A DNA stretch of 64,000 nt from Actinomadura opuntiae (GCF_030283205.1 NZ_JASNWF010000001.1:186001-250000); one strand, 5' to 3'. Shown: positions 42,593-54,112, counted from the first letter of the stretch. The notes: generated from the letters alone by a model not told the origin. Numbers and translations: made by a program.

Positions 42593-43207
42593 TCAGCGGG
42601 CCGCCCGGGCGGGGGACGCCGCCCAGCGGCGCAGCCACGGCTCCGCCGCCCGGCCCGCCTCGGCCGGGTTCCGGTTCAGGTCGTGCCGCTCCCCCGCCAG
42701 CACCGTGACCTGCGCCGCGTCCGCCGCGTCCGGGATCCCGAACGGGTCGCGGTCCCCGTTGACGACCAGCACCTCGACGCCCGCGCCGCGCAGCTCGTCC
42801 ACCCGGGTCTTCTCCGGCTTGCCGGGCGGGTGCAGCGGGAACGCCAGCGCGACCACCCCGGCGGCGCCGGCGGCGGTCGCGGTGCGGCACGCCACCCGGG
42901 CGCCGTTGCTGCGGCCGCCCTGGACGAGCGGGACGTCCCCGAACCGCTCCCGCAGCACCGCGACGATCTCCAGCCACGCCTCGTCCTGCTTGGCGGCCGG
43001 GCCGGGCGCCCGGCGGTCGGCGAGCCGGAACGGCTGCATCACCCGCGCCACCGCGCCGTCCAGGCCGAGCGCGACGTCCCGGACCGCCAGCAGGTCGGGC
43101 GCCTCCACTCCCCCGTTCGAGCCGTGCGTCAGGACCAGCAGGAACGCCGGGCGGTCCGGGCCGTCCAGGGTCGCCTCGGCGGGCCCGTGCGCGGTCTGGA
43201 TCTGCAT
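42593..43207 (-). CDS. Alpha/beta hydrolase-fold (dienelactone hydrolase/KANL3-like) protein
   Basis: A 204-residue small hydrolase. The nucleophile elbow is QGGRSNGARVACRTA (Gly-Gly-Arg-Ser-Asn-Gly, Ser in the elbow), the oxyanion segment LVLTHGSNGG, the acid strand VLVVNGDRDPFGIPD and the catalytic His in LAGERHDLN. This G-R-S-x-G type belongs to the Tex30/KANL3-like family rather than classical lipases. TACCGT (43214-43219, reversed) ends six bases before the ATG, so the mRNA is probably leaderless. It is divergent from the F420-type oxidoreductase across 55 bases. Confidence 0.85.
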   Translation of the reverse strand: MQIQTAHGPAEATLDGPDRPAFLLVLTHGSNGGVEAPDLLAVRDVALGLDGAVARVMQPFRLADRRAPGPAAKQDEAWLEIVAVLRERFGDVPLVQGGRSNGARVACRTATAAGAAGVVALAFPLHPPGKPEKTRVDELRGAGVEVLVVNGDRDPFGIPDAADAAQVTVLAGERHDLNRNPAEAGRAAEPWLRRWAASPARAAR

Positions 43208-43262
43208 ACCCCCACGGTATCCGGCCCGCATGGTCGATGATCTTGTGGGGCACACTGGACGG

Positions 43263-43688
43263 ATGGAGCAGATGACCGACAGTGAATGGCGCGCGTTCGT
43301 CTCGGAGGGCACCCGCACCGGGAAGGCCGGCGTCACCCGCAAGGACGGCACGCCCCACGTCACGCCGATCTGGTTCGTCCTCGACGGCGGCGACCTGGTG
43401 TTCACCACGCACAACGAGAGCGTCAAGGGCCGCGTCCTGCGCCGCGACCCGCGCCTGTCGGTGTGCGTCGACGACCAGACGCCGCCGTACTCGTACGTGG
43501 TGATCCAGGCCGAGGCCCGCATCATCGAGGACCTGGACGAGATGCGCGAGTGGGCGACCGTCCTCGGCCGCCGCTACATGGGCCCCGAGCGCGGCGAGGA
43601 GTACGGCAGGCGCAACGCCGTCCCGGGCGAGTACCTCGTCCGCGCCCGGATCACCAAGGTGATCGCGGAACGCGACATCGCGGACTGA
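43263..43688 (+). CDS. PPOX-class probable F420-dependent oxidoreductase
   Basis: A 141-residue split-beta-barrel flavin-type enzyme. TGKAGVTRKDGTPHVTPIWFVLDGGDLVFTTHNESVKGRVLRRDPRLSVCVDD is the pyridoxamine-oxidase-like core; the HVTPIWF and K/R residues fit the TIGR03618/F420-binding subgroup found in mycobacteria and Actinomadura. It would use F420H2 or FMN to reduce an unknown compound. CACACT (43251-43256) six bases before the ATG suggests a leaderless transcript. Its stop is two bases from the end of the opposing TPR gene. Confidence 0.88.
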   Translation: MEQMTDSEWRAFVSEGTRTGKAGVTRKDGTPHVTPIWFVLDGGDLVFTTHNESVKGRVLRRDPRLSVCVDDQTPPYSYVVIQAEARIIEDLDEMREWATVLGRRYMGPERGEEYGRRNAVPGEYLVRARITKVIAERDIAD

Positions 43689-43690
43689 GG

Positions 43691-44824
43691 TCAGGCGCCC
43701 TGCCGGTCGGGCGGCGGCGCCTGCGCCGGTTCGCCCATCGCCAGCCGCAGCCGCTCGGCGAAGCTCTCGTGCAGCAGCGGGCCCCACGGGTAACCGTCCG
43801 GCACCCGGACGGCGTCGCCGACGACCTCGCGGGCCTCACCGGCCAGCCCCTCGCCGGCGTACCGCACGGCCAGCAGCGCGTACATGTGGTCGAGGGCGCC
43901 GAACGCCTCGCCTGCCAAGGCGGGCAGCGTGCCCTCAGTGACGGCCTGCTCCACGACCGGTTCCCACCACAGGTCGGCGGGGTCGGCGGCGTCGTCGGGG
44001 TCGTCGCCGAAGTCGCGGCGCAGCCGGGCCCTGACCTGCCCGGCGACGCCCGGGTCGGCGAGGCCGCGCCGCCACACCTCGCCCGCCTCCGTGCCGCGCC
44101 CGCGCAGCGGCAGCGTCCGCGCGAGCAGTTCCGTCGCCAGCGGCCCGACCTCGGGGTCGGCGGGCTCGGACGCGTCGCCGAGCGCCGCGCCGAACGCGCC
44201 GACGGCCTGGTCGAGGTAGGAGATGCCGAGCGCGACGGCGAGCCGCGCGTAGGCGTACGGGGCGCCGTCGGGATCGATCAGCCGGAGCCCGGCGGCCAGC
44301 ACCCGCTGCGCGCGTGCGGGCTCGCCGCGCTCCAGCAGCCGCTGCGCCAGGTCGTGCGCGGCGGGCGGCCCGTACTCGGCGTCGCCCGTCGCGACCACCG
44401 CCTCCCAGTGCCCGCGCGCCTCCTCGAAGTCGCCGGCGTCGTCGGCGAGCCGCGCCAGCGCCAGGTGCGCGGGCGGGAGGTAGGCGGGGTTGCCGAAGTC
44501 GACGACGACGCGCCAGGCGGGCGCCGCCTCCTCGTGCTCGCCGGCCCGTTCGTGGGTGAGCGCGAGGTGGTAGGCGGCGCGGGGCCCGTACTCGGGGTCG
44601 CCGGTGGCGATGGCGGCCCGGTCGGCCTCGCGGGCCGCCTCGACGTCCCCGCCGTCGTCCAGCACGACCGCGAGGCCGAGCGCAGCCTGGGCGCGGCAGG
44701 GGGTGTCGCCGAGCGCGAGCACCCGTTCAAACAGCAGCGCGGCCTCGCGGGCCGCGCCGTTCTCCGCGAGGCTCCGCGCCTCCTCGCACAACAGGGCCGG
44801 ATCGCCGGCCGCGGACTCGCTCAT
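43691..44824 (-). CDS. Tetratricopeptide repeat protein
   Basis: A 377-residue soluble protein built from about seven TPR-like helical pairs. Recurrent elements include LFERVLALGDTPCRAQAALGLAVVLDDGGDVEAAR, AIATGDPEYGPRAAYHLALTHERAGEHEEAAPAW and VVATGDAEYGPPAAHDLAQRLLERGEPARA, with the unusual repeat phrase GDxEYGPxAA. The last 90 residues diverge (acidic, FGDDPDDAADPADLWWEP). Such proteins scaffold protein complexes; no partner is obvious. A similar GDxxYGPxAA family is common in Actinomadura and Streptomyces. Confidence 0.85.
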   Translation of the reverse strand: MSESAAGDPALLCEEARSLAENGAAREAALLFERVLALGDTPCRAQAALGLAVVLDDGGDVEAAREADRAAIATGDPEYGPRAAYHLALTHERAGEHEEAAPAWRVVVDFGNPAYLPPAHLALARLADDAGDFEEARGHWEAVVATGDAEYGPPAAHDLAQRLLERGEPARAQRVLAAGLRLIDPDGAPYAYARLAVALGISYLDQAVGAFGAALGDASEPADPEVGPLATELLARTLPLRGRGTEAGEVWRRGLADPGVAGQVRARLRRDFGDDPDDAADPADLWWEPVVEQAVTEGTLPALAGEAFGALDHMYALLAVRYAGEGLAGEAREVVGDAVRVPDGYPWGPLLHESFAERLRLAMGEPAQAPPPDRQGA

Positions 44825-45010
44825 CGGTCTTCTGCCCTCTGGGGGTCGGGGTCCGCCCAGAGCCTAGCGACCGGACCCCGCCCCGTCCCGGCCGACACTC
44901 AGAAACCCCACCAAGATCACACCGACAGGACCGTGTCCCGCGCCGGTCGAACACGCGTCCGGAAGACCAGACCCCTGCCGACCGTGACGGGGGTTCAGGG
45001 GGTCGTCCCC

Positions 45011-47887
<2,877 letters not shown>

Positions 47888-47950
47888 GGAGAGCCTCCTG
47901 GCTGCTGCGGTCGCTCAGGGCCGCCGCCGGCACGGCCGGCGGCCGGTCTC

Positions 47951-48143
47951 CCCCTCTGTCATCGGCACCTGAGAGCTTCCCCCGCGCGCGGGATTTCCCC
48001 TTCGGTGAGCCGCCCCTCCCCGTCACGGGGATCGGCGCCTGCTTTCCAGAGGTGCCTCGCCCGAGCGGTCCTTTTGCCTGAGAGGTTCCGGGGAGGTTGC
48101 CCCTTCGGCGCCCCACGCTGGCCGCGTGGGGTCTCTCCCGCAC
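47951..48143 (-). ncRNA. Tandem glycine riboswitch in the gcvP leader
   Basis: On the minus strand two aptamers follow each other. Aptamer 1 (48143 to 48042) has GGAGAG, GCCGAAGGGGCAA, CTCTCAGGCAAAAGGACCG and CTCTGGAAAG. Aptamer 2 (48040 to 47951) has CACCGAAGGGGAAA, GCTCTCAGGTGCCGATGACAG and GGGGGAGA. These are the conserved gcvT-motif elements in the usual order. The second aptamer ends 64 bases before the gcvP ATG, so control is probably at expression-platform level, transcriptional or translational. A -10 box TAGGGT on the minus strand (48169-48174) lies 26 bases upstream of aptamer 1. Confidence 0.95.
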
Positions 48144-48461
48144 AGGGTCGACGGCATGTCCGGAACAAACCCTACCCAACCATCCCCCCGGCGATCGTCG
48201 GGCGCCCCCGCGAACCGTCGCATGGGCGGCGCCTCGCGCCGCGCGGAACCGGGGTGATGGGCGGCCGGGGCATCTACCGGCAAGTACGATGTGCACAGCT
48301 CACCGGGGCGGGACGGGCCGCGGGCCGTGCCCGGCCCACCGGGCGGCACGGGCCGCGACGCCGCCCGGACGGCCGGCCGGACCGGGGGCCGCCGTTCGAC
48401 GGCGCCCCGCCGGCCCTGGGACGCTGATCACGATGGCGGACGGTCAGGGCGGCGGTACGGC
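48144..48461. other. Divergent promoter region between gcvP riboswitch and flippase gene
   Basis: About 320 bases. The first 31 hold the probable gcvP promoter (TAGGGT on the minus strand at 48169-48174). AAGTACGAT near 48281 could be a -10 for the plus-strand gene. The rest is very GC-rich without a recognisable gene; a ten-codon ATG frame at 48433-48465 overlaps the flippase start. Confidence 0.5.
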
Positions 48462-50918
48462 GTGACACAGACCCACGGCGGGACGGTGCGCCCGGCGACG
48501 GGCGCCACCGCCGGCGTCCCCGTGGACGAGCCCGCCCAGCCGGACCGGATCCGCCGCTCCTCCGACGCGATCAGGTTCGGGGTCTCCTGCGTCGGGCTGG
48601 CCGTGGTGATGCTGCTGGTGTCGATCGCGCAGCAGACCACGCACGGGCTGCAGACCGACATCGCGCAGGGCACCGCGCACGCCCCCCGGATGCTGCTGTC
48701 GCTGGCCACCCTCGCCTCCAGCTTCGGCGTGCTGACCGCGCCGATCGCGTTCGCGGTCGAGCGGCTCCTGCACAAGGACGGCATGCGGGTGGCGATCGCG
48801 CTGCTGGCCGCCATGATCGCGTTCGGCGTCACGGTCGGGCTGGACGACTGGGTGACCAGCGCCGCGCCCGGCGGGGTGCTGGACTCGCTGATCTGGGGCG
48901 GCACCAGGACCGCGCCCGTGCACACCGACATCGCCCCGGTGATCGCGTTCGTCACGGCGGTCGGGATGGCGGGCCGGACCCGCTGGCTGGCGGTGACGTG
49001 GACGCTGATCGGGCTGGCCGCGCTGACCGGGCTCACCGCGTCGTACGCGTCCGTCGCGGCGCTCGCCGCCACCTACCTGCTCGGCCGCGCGATCGGCCAC
49101 GGCACGCTGTACGCGGTCGGCACGCCCAACCCGCGGCCGTCCGGGACGGCGGTGGTCTCCACGCTGGAGCGGCTGGGGATGTGCCCGCGCCGCGCCGCCC
49201 GCCTCGACGACCCCGGCGAGACGGGCCAGGACCGCCGCTACGGCGTCGTCCTCGACCCCGAGGACGACGGGCACCGCGCACCGCGCGGGACCGGCCGCTG
49301 GGACCTGGAGGTCCGGGTCCTGGACCGCGACCAGCAGACCGCCGGGCTGCTGTACCGGATGTGGCGGACGCTGCGGCTGAGCCGCACCACCACGGGCCGG
49401 GCGCTGCGCCCGCTGCGCCGCTCCCTGGAGCTGGAGTCCCTGATGGCGTACGCGGTGGACGCGGCGGGCGTGCGCACCCCGCGGCTGGTGGGGACGTCGG
49501 AGGTCGGCACGGAGGCGGCGCTGCTGGCCTACGAGCACGTGCCGGGGCGGCGGCTCGGGGACGTCCCGGACGAGGAGGTCACCGACGGGCTGCTCACGGA
49601 CGTGTGGCGGCAGTTCCGGCGGCTCCAGGACGGCCGGCTCGCGCACCGGCGGCTCGAGGACGACGCGGTCCTCGTCGGCGACGACGGCCGGGCCTACCTC
49701 ACCGACATGCGGTCCGGCGAGATCGCCTCCGGCGACCTGGCGCTGCGGCTGGACCTCGCGCAGCTGCTCACCACCGTGGCGCTGCGCGCGGGCCCCGAGC
49801 GCGCCGTGCGGACCGCGGCGTCCGTGCTCGGCGAGGACGCGCTCGCCGCGGCGGTCCCGCTGCTGCAGCGGGTGGCGCTGTCGCGGGCGACGCGGACGGC
49901 GCTGCGCCGCGACCGGGACCTGCTCACCCGGATCCGGGAGCAGATCGTCGCGCTGAAGCCGGCGACGGAGGCGGCGCCGGTCCGGCTGGAGCGCTTCCGG
50001 CCCCGGACGATCTTCAGCATCGTCGGCCTGTCGGTCGCCGGGTACATCGTGATCCCGCAGCTCGGCAGCCTCGACTTCGCGCACCTGCTGTCGACGGCGA
50101 CCTGGCACTGGGTGTTCATCGCGCTCGCCGCGTCGGCGGCCACCTACCTCGCGGCGGCGTACATGCTGCTGGGGTTCGTGCCGGAGCGGCTGCCGGTCGG
50201 GCGGACGGTGCTGGTGCAGGTCGCCGCGTCGTTCGTGCAGCTGGTGGCGCCGGCGGCGGTCGGCGGCGTCGCGATCAACACCCGCTTCCTGCAGCGCTCG
50301 GGCATCCGCTCGGGCCCGGCGGTCGCCAGCGTCGGCGCGTCCCAGCTCGTCGGCCTGGTGGTGCACGTGCTGCTGCTGGCGCTGTTCGGGTTCCTCACCG
50401 GCTCCACCCACAACGCCTCCAAGGACCTGGCGCCGTCCCGCACGATCGTGATCGTGGTGCTGGCGCTCGGCCTGGTCGCGGGCGCGGCGCTGACGATCCC
50501 GCGGGTGCGGCGGTTCGCCGCGTCCCGGCTGCGGTCGATGTTCTCGGGCGTGGTGCCGCGGCTCGTGGACGTCCTGCAGTCGCCGCGCAAGCTGTCCACC
50601 GGCCTCGGCGGGACGGTGGGGCTGACGGCCGCGTACGCGCTGTGCCTGGACGCCTCGATCCGGGCGTTCGGCGGGTCCCTGCACTGGACGGCCGTCGTGG
50701 TGGTGTTCCTGACCGCCAACGCGGTCGGCTCGGCGGTCCCGACGCCGGGCGGGCTCGGCGCCGTCGAGGGCGCGCTGACGCTGGCGCTGACGATCTCGGG
50801 GCTGACGGCGGAGACGGCGACGTCCGCGGTGCTGCTGTACCGGCTGCTGACGCTGTGGCTTCCGGTCCTGCCGGGCTGGGCGGCGTTCGCCTACCTGCAG
50901 CGCAAGGACGCGATCTGA
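48462..50918 (+). CDS. LPG synthase/flippase-like membrane protein with kinase-like middle domain
   Basis: An 818-residue polytopic protein. Residues 38-215 contain about six transmembrane helices. Residues 280-490 are soluble and kinase-like: LAYEHVPGRRLGDV resembles a hinge, HRRLEDDAVLV (395-405) aligns with a catalytic loop in which the Asp of HRD is Arg, and YLTDM (412-416) with the metal-binding Asp. Residues 510-815 form the lysylphosphatidylglycerol synthase TM/flippase domain (VQLVAPAAVGGVAINTRFLQRSG, GSAVPTPGGLGAVEGALTLAL). The catalytic aminoacyltransferase domain of MprF is absent. It may move a lipid-linked substrate under control of the pseudokinase-like part. The GTG start at 48462 has only a weak CAGGGCGG upstream. 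Confidence 0.82.
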   Translation: MTQTHGGTVRPATGATAGVPVDEPAQPDRIRRSSDAIRFGVSCVGLAVVMLLVSIAQQTTHGLQTDIAQGTAHAPRMLLSLATLASSFGVLTAPIAFAVERLLHKDGMRVAIALLAAMIAFGVTVGLDDWVTSAAPGGVLDSLIWGGTRTAPVHTDIAPVIAFVTAVGMAGRTRWLAVTWTLIGLAALTGLTASYASVAALAATYLLGRAIGHGTLYAVGTPNPRPSGTAVVSTLERLGMCPRRAARLDDPGETGQDRRYGVVLDPEDDGHRAPRGTGRWDLEVRVLDRDQQTAGLLYRMWRTLRLSRTTTGRALRPLRRSLELESLMAYAVDAAGVRTPRLVGTSEVGTEAALLAYEHVPGRRLGDVPDEEVTDGLLTDVWRQFRRLQDGRLAHRRLEDDAVLVGDDGRAYLTDMRSGEIASGDLALRLDLAQLLTTVALRAGPERAVRTAASVLGEDALAAAVPLLQRVALSRATRTALRRDRDLLTRIREQIVALKPATEAAPVRLERFRPRTIFSIVGLSVAGYIVIPQLGSLDFAHLLSTATWHWVFIALAASAATYLAAAYMLLGFVPERLPVGRTVLVQVAASFVQLVAPAAVGGVAINTRFLQRSGIRSGPAVASVGASQLVGLVVHVLLLALFGFLTGSTHNASKDLAPSRTIVIVVLALGLVAGAALTIPRVRRFAASRLRSMFSGVVPRLVDVLQSPRKLSTGLGGTVGLTAAYALCLDASIRAFGGSLHWTAVVVVFLTANAVGSAVPTPGGLGAVEGALTLALTISGLTAETATSAVLLYRLLTLWLPVLPGWAAFAYLQRKDAI

Positions 50919-51010
50919 GGGGCCGGGTCCGTCGAGGGGGTCAGGTCCGTCGAGGGGTCGAGTCCGTCTCGAGGGGCCGGGCTTCCGAGGGGACCGGGGC
51001 TTTCGAGGGG
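50914..51010 (+). repeat. Tandem degenerate GAGGGG repeats
   Basis: Six GAGGGG ends recur every 16-19 bases (about 50922, 50939, 50957, 50976, 50992 and 51010), most within TCCGTCGAGGGG-like units. They fill the gap between the flippase gene and the convergent MerR gene. Confidence 0.6.
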
Positions 51011-51034
51011 TGGTCTGCGGGTGGCCGGAGGGGG

Positions 51035-51640
51035 TCAGCCGGTGCGGCGGGCGCGCCGGCGGTTCGCCAGCTCATCGTGGGGGTGGTCGTGCGGGTCGGG
51101 GTCGTCGGTGGCCGCCCGTTCGCCGGGAAGCTCCGCCAAGCTTCCCTCCACCTCCTGCCACACCCGGCCGAGCGCGATCCCGAACACGCCCTGCCCGCCC
51201 TGCAGCAGATCCACCACCTCGTCGGCGGAGGTGCACTCGTACACGCTCACGCCGTCGCTCATCAGGGTGATCTGCGCCAGGTCCTGGACGCCGCGGTCGC
51301 GCAGGTGCGTCACCGCCGTGCGGATCTGCTGCAGTGACACCCCCGTGTCCAGCAGCCGCTTCACGACCTTCAGCACCAGGATGTCGCGGAAGCTGTAGAG
51401 CCGCTGGCTGCCCGATCCGTGCGCCGCGCGCACGCTCGGCTCGACCAGCTTCGTGCGGGCCCAGTAGTCCAGCTGCCGGTAGGTGATCCCCGCCGCGGCG
51501 CACGCCGTCGGGCCGCGGTAGCCGACATCCTCCGGCGGCGCCGACACCTGCGTGTCGAAGAGCAGGCCCTGCTCTCCGGCGCGCTGTGACGCCATGTGCC
51601 TGTCGGGGGTCGCCTTGCCCTCGCCGCTGCTCACCGCCAC
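51035..51640 (-). CDS. MerR family regulator (Rv1830-like)
   Basis: A 201-residue regulator. The winged helix starts at PPEDVGYRGPTACAAAGITYRQLDYWARTKLVEPSVRAAHGSGSQRLYSFRDILVLKVVKRLLDTGVSLQQIRTAV, the MerR DNA-binding fold with the recognition phrase ITYRQLDYWARTKL. The C-terminal part lacks the Cys of metal sensors. Gene order merR-BFN-ftsR-garA matches mycobacterial Rv1830-Rv1827, so it is probably that regulator of growth or division genes. The GTG at 51640 has GGAGG six bases upstream. Inverted repeats upstream may be its own operators. Confidence 0.9.
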   Translation of the reverse strand: MAVSSGEGKATPDRHMASQRAGEQGLLFDTQVSAPPEDVGYRGPTACAAAGITYRQLDYWARTKLVEPSVRAAHGSGSQRLYSFRDILVLKVVKRLLDTGVSLQQIRTAVTHLRDRGVQDLAQITLMSDGVSVYECTSADEVVDLLQGGQGVFGIALGRVWQEVEGSLAELPGERAATDDPDPHDHPHDELANRRRARRTG

Positions 51641-51674
51641 GCGGACCTCCGGCTTCTATCAGCCCGTGGCGCTT

Positions 51675-51709
51675 CGTCAAGGGGGTTTGACGAATTACAC
51701 CACGGGTGT
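51675..51709. promoter_or_regulatory. Two inverted repeats upstream of merR
   Basis: CGTCAA-GGGGGT-TTGACG (51675-51692) is a perfect 6-base inverted repeat; ACACC-ACG-GGTGT (51697-51709) is a perfect 5-base one next to it. On the minus strand the first repeat supplies TTGACG, with TAGAAG 16 bases downstream as a possible -10 for merR. Confidence 0.5.
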
Positions 51710-52036
51710 TCCACCAGCACGGTAGGTGCCGGTCAGGGTGTGGTCAACGTTCGCCGTCGGCGCGTCGCATGCCCGGATGAACCGGCTTCACGTGGGCAAA
51801 CTGCGCACCTTCGCCGCCACCGCACTCCTACCCCGATGGTCGCCCCTCGGAAACTGCCAGGTCCAGGGCAATGCACGACCAATCGCGGCACGACACGACC
51901 TTACCCCCCGAAGTGACATTCCCCACTTCATCCCGGAGGCCCGGCCCGCACCGCTCCATCACACAGCGTAACCGATGCCCGCTCCAAGACAGGGCACGAG
52001 GGCGAGCGCGGCTTGCGGGGTTCCGTTGGGCGCGGC
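51710..52036. other. Non-coding interval between merR and nuclease genes
   Basis: About 330 bases between the promoter elements of merR and the end of the bifunctional nuclease gene. Base composition is less GC-rich than the flanking genes. Short frames are present but none has a ribosome-binding site or protein-like character. Nothing recognised. Confidence 0.5.
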
Positions 52037-52507
52037 CTAACCGGCGCGGCCGAAGTCCTCCGGGGAGATCGTGTCGAGGAACTCGCGGAACTTCTCGACC
52101 TCGTCCTCCTGCTCGTCGGGGATGGCCACGCCGGCCTCCTCGAGGACGTCCTCGCTGGCGAAGATCGTCGCGCCGGTGCGCAGCGCGAGCGCGATGGAGT
52201 CCGACGGGCGGGCGCTCACCTCGACGCCGTTGGAGAAGACCAGGTCGGCGAAGAAGATCCCCTCGCGCAGGTCGGTGATGTTCACGGTGCGCAGCTGGAC
52301 GCTCAGGGCGTCGAGCACGTCCCGGAAGAGGTCGTGGGTGAGGGGACGGGCGGGCAGCACGCCCTGCTGGGCGAAGGCGATCGCGGTCGCTTCGACCGCC
52401 CCGATCCAGATGGGCAGGTAGCGCTCGCCCTCCGTCTCCTTCAACAGGACGATGGGCTGATTGGAGGGCATCTCGACCCGGACGCCGACGACCTCCATCT
52501 GCTTCAC
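52037..52507 (-). CDS. Bifunctional nuclease family protein (DUF151)
   Basis: A 156-residue protein of the BFN/DUF151 family. MEVVGVRVEMPSNQPIVLLKETEGERYLPIWIGAVEATAIAFAQQG and SARPSDSIALALRTGATIFASEDVLEEAGV are the conserved blocks. Homologues in plants have DNase/RNase activity; the bacterial role is unclear. The GTG at 52507 starts three codons before an alternative ATG. Conserved between ftsR and merR, as in mycobacterial Rv1829. Confidence 0.94.
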   Translation of the reverse strand: MKQMEVVGVRVEMPSNQPIVLLKETEGERYLPIWIGAVEATAIAFAQQGVLPARPLTHDLFRDVLDALSVQLRTVNITDLREGIFFADLVFSNGVEVSARPSDSIALALRTGATIFASEDVLEEAGVAIPDEQEDEVEKFREFLDTISPEDFGRAG

Positions 52508-52649
52508 TGCGGCTCCCTGCTGGTCGACGCTGTCTCGATCACCACGTGCACCGGTCGGATCCTCGACGAACCCTGTAGCCCAACGTACACCCGACCCCGG
52601 ACGCGGTGCGGCGGCGGCGGGGCGGCAAATGCCCGCGCGGTCCGGGTGA

Positions 52650-53381
52650 TCAGGGGTCCAGGCTTTCGCGCAGCCCCGCCGACAGCAGCGCGGCGTGCAG
52701 CCGGGCCGACAGCGCGGCGATGTCGCGCGCGGTCTCGGCGGCCTGGTCGTGGGCGCCGGGGCTGCGGCGGCGCAGCTGCGGGGCGACCATCTGCTCGATC
52801 AGCCCGACCTGCCGGTCGGCGGCGGCCTTGGCGGCGCGCAGGTGCCGCACCTCGAAGCCGTGCTCGCCGAGCGCCGCGGCGGCGCGGGCGACGGTCAGCG
52901 CCTCGCCGTCGTAGTGGGTGCCGTTGCGCCGGACGAGGCCGTACTCCTCCAGGTCGGCGAGCAGGTCCTCGCCGATCCCGGCGCCGTCCAGCAGCTGGCG
53001 GCGGGTCAGCCGGACGGCGGGGTCGGGCGCGTCGGCGCCGGCCGCGACGAGGGTGCGGGGCCGGCGGGACGGCGCGTCCGGGCGGGCGCCGAGCGGCGGG
53101 ACGGCCTCGCCGCGGTCGCGGGCCTGCAGGTACTGCCGGATCGCGCGCAGCGGCATGTAGTGGTCGCGCTGGGCGGTGAGCACGAACCGGAGCCGCTCCA
53201 CCTCGGCCGGGCCGAACTTGCGGTACCCGGACGGGGTGCGCTCGGGCTCGACGAGCCCCTCGGACTCCAGGAACCTGATCTTGGAGATGGTGATGTCGGG
53301 GAACTCGGTCCTGAGCAGCCCGAGGACGTCCCCGATGGTCATCGGGGACCGGGCCGGCCGCGCGTTCAAGGGCCCTCCCAT
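52650..53381 (-). CDS. ftsR: MerR-type regulator FtsR
   Basis: A 243-residue MerR-family protein. The winged helix is MTIGDVLGLLRTEFPDITISKIRFLESEGLVEPERTPSGYRKFGPAEVERLRFVLTAQRDHYMPLRAIRQYL, characteristic of Rv1828/FtsR, an activator of ftsZ and other division genes in Corynebacteriales. The C-terminal half forms the dimerisation domain and includes RLTRRQLLDGAGIGEDLLADLEEYGLV. The start at 53381 is followed by 13 extra residues before MTIGDV. It lies 41 bases after garA and 142 before the nuclease gene. Confidence 0.92.
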   Translation of the reverse strand: MGGPLNARPARSPMTIGDVLGLLRTEFPDITISKIRFLESEGLVEPERTPSGYRKFGPAEVERLRFVLTAQRDHYMPLRAIRQYLQARDRGEAVPPLGARPDAPSRRPRTLVAAGADAPDPAVRLTRRQLLDGAGIGEDLLADLEEYGLVRRNGTHYDGEALTVARAAAALGEHGFEVRHLRAAKAAADRQVGLIEQMVAPQLRRRSPGAHDQAAETARDIAALSARLHAALLSAGLRESLDP

Positions 53382-53422
53382 CGTCGCCGCGCCCCCGTGC
53401 TCCCCCGCCGTCCCGGTTCCGC

Positions 53423-53956
53423 TCAGGCGTGCGCCGGGTTGGTCAGGAAGACCAGCCGGAACTTGCCGATCTGGACCTCGTCGCCGCCGGACAGGCCCGC
53501 CTGGTCGATCCGCTGCCGGTTGACGTAGGTGCCGTTCAGGCTGCCGACGTCGCGGACGGAGAACGTGCCGCCGTGCCGGGCGAACTCGGCGTGCCGGCGG
53601 GAGACGGTGACGTCGTCCAGGAAGATGTCGCTCTCGGGGTGCCGGCCGGCGGACGTGCGGTCCTTGTCGAGCAGGAACCGGCTTCCGGCGTTCGGGCCGC
53701 GCTTGACGACCAGCAGCGCGGTCCCGGGCGGGAGCGCCTCCATGGCGGTCTGGTCGGGGCCGGCCTGCTCGCCCTCGTCCTGGCCGGTGTCCAGCGCCTC
53801 GAAGCCGCCGATGGAGATCGTCGAGGTGGACTCGCCGGGCGACTCGCGGTACGACGGCGGCTGGGCGCCCCGCGTCAGCGGGGTGCCGCAGTTCGAGCAG
53901 AAGCGGGCATCATCCGGGTTGGCGTGACCGCACTGCGTGCAGTAGACGCTCGGCAT
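53423..53956 (-). CDS. garA: Zinc-ribbon and FHA domain protein (GarA/OdhI-like)
   Basis: A 177-residue protein. Residues 5-24 form a zinc ribbon (CTQCGHANPDDARFCSNCG). A Ser/Thr-rich linker (TSTISIGGFEA) resembles the PknB-phosphorylated Thr-Thr region of GarA. The FHA domain (about 75-165) has GPNAGSRFLLDKDRTSAGRHPESDIFLDDVTVSRRHAEF and SLNGTYVNRQRID, with Arg, Ser and Asn for phosphothreonine binding. It should inhibit 2-oxoglutarate dehydrogenase in its unphosphorylated form. GGAGG lies 12 bases before the ATG. A promoter lies 157 bases upstream. Confidence 0.92.
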   Translation of the reverse strand: MPSVYCTQCGHANPDDARFCSNCGTPLTRGAQPPSYRESPGESTSTISIGGFEALDTGQDEGEQAGPDQTAMEALPPGTALLVVKRGPNAGSRFLLDKDRTSAGRHPESDIFLDDVTVSRRHAEFARHGGTFSVRDVGSLNGTYVNRQRIDQAGLSGGDEVQIGKFRLVFLTNPAHA

Positions 53957-54112
53957 AGATCGGCTCGGCCTCCTACCATCGGCGCGCCGCCCGCGGACGC
54001 CCCGCTGCTCGCGGGGGCCGCCTGCGCCACGCGCATCCTTCACCCAACCCACGCCGGGGACCCGCCCCCGACCACGGTCCTGCTCACCGCCCGCGCACGC
54101 GACGGTCGCCGC

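Noticed and set aside
48433..48465. Ten-codon ATG frame overlapping the flippase start
   Set aside because: It ends with TGA overlapping the flippase GTG and could couple translation, but it has no Shine-Dalgarno and is too short to distinguish from chance.
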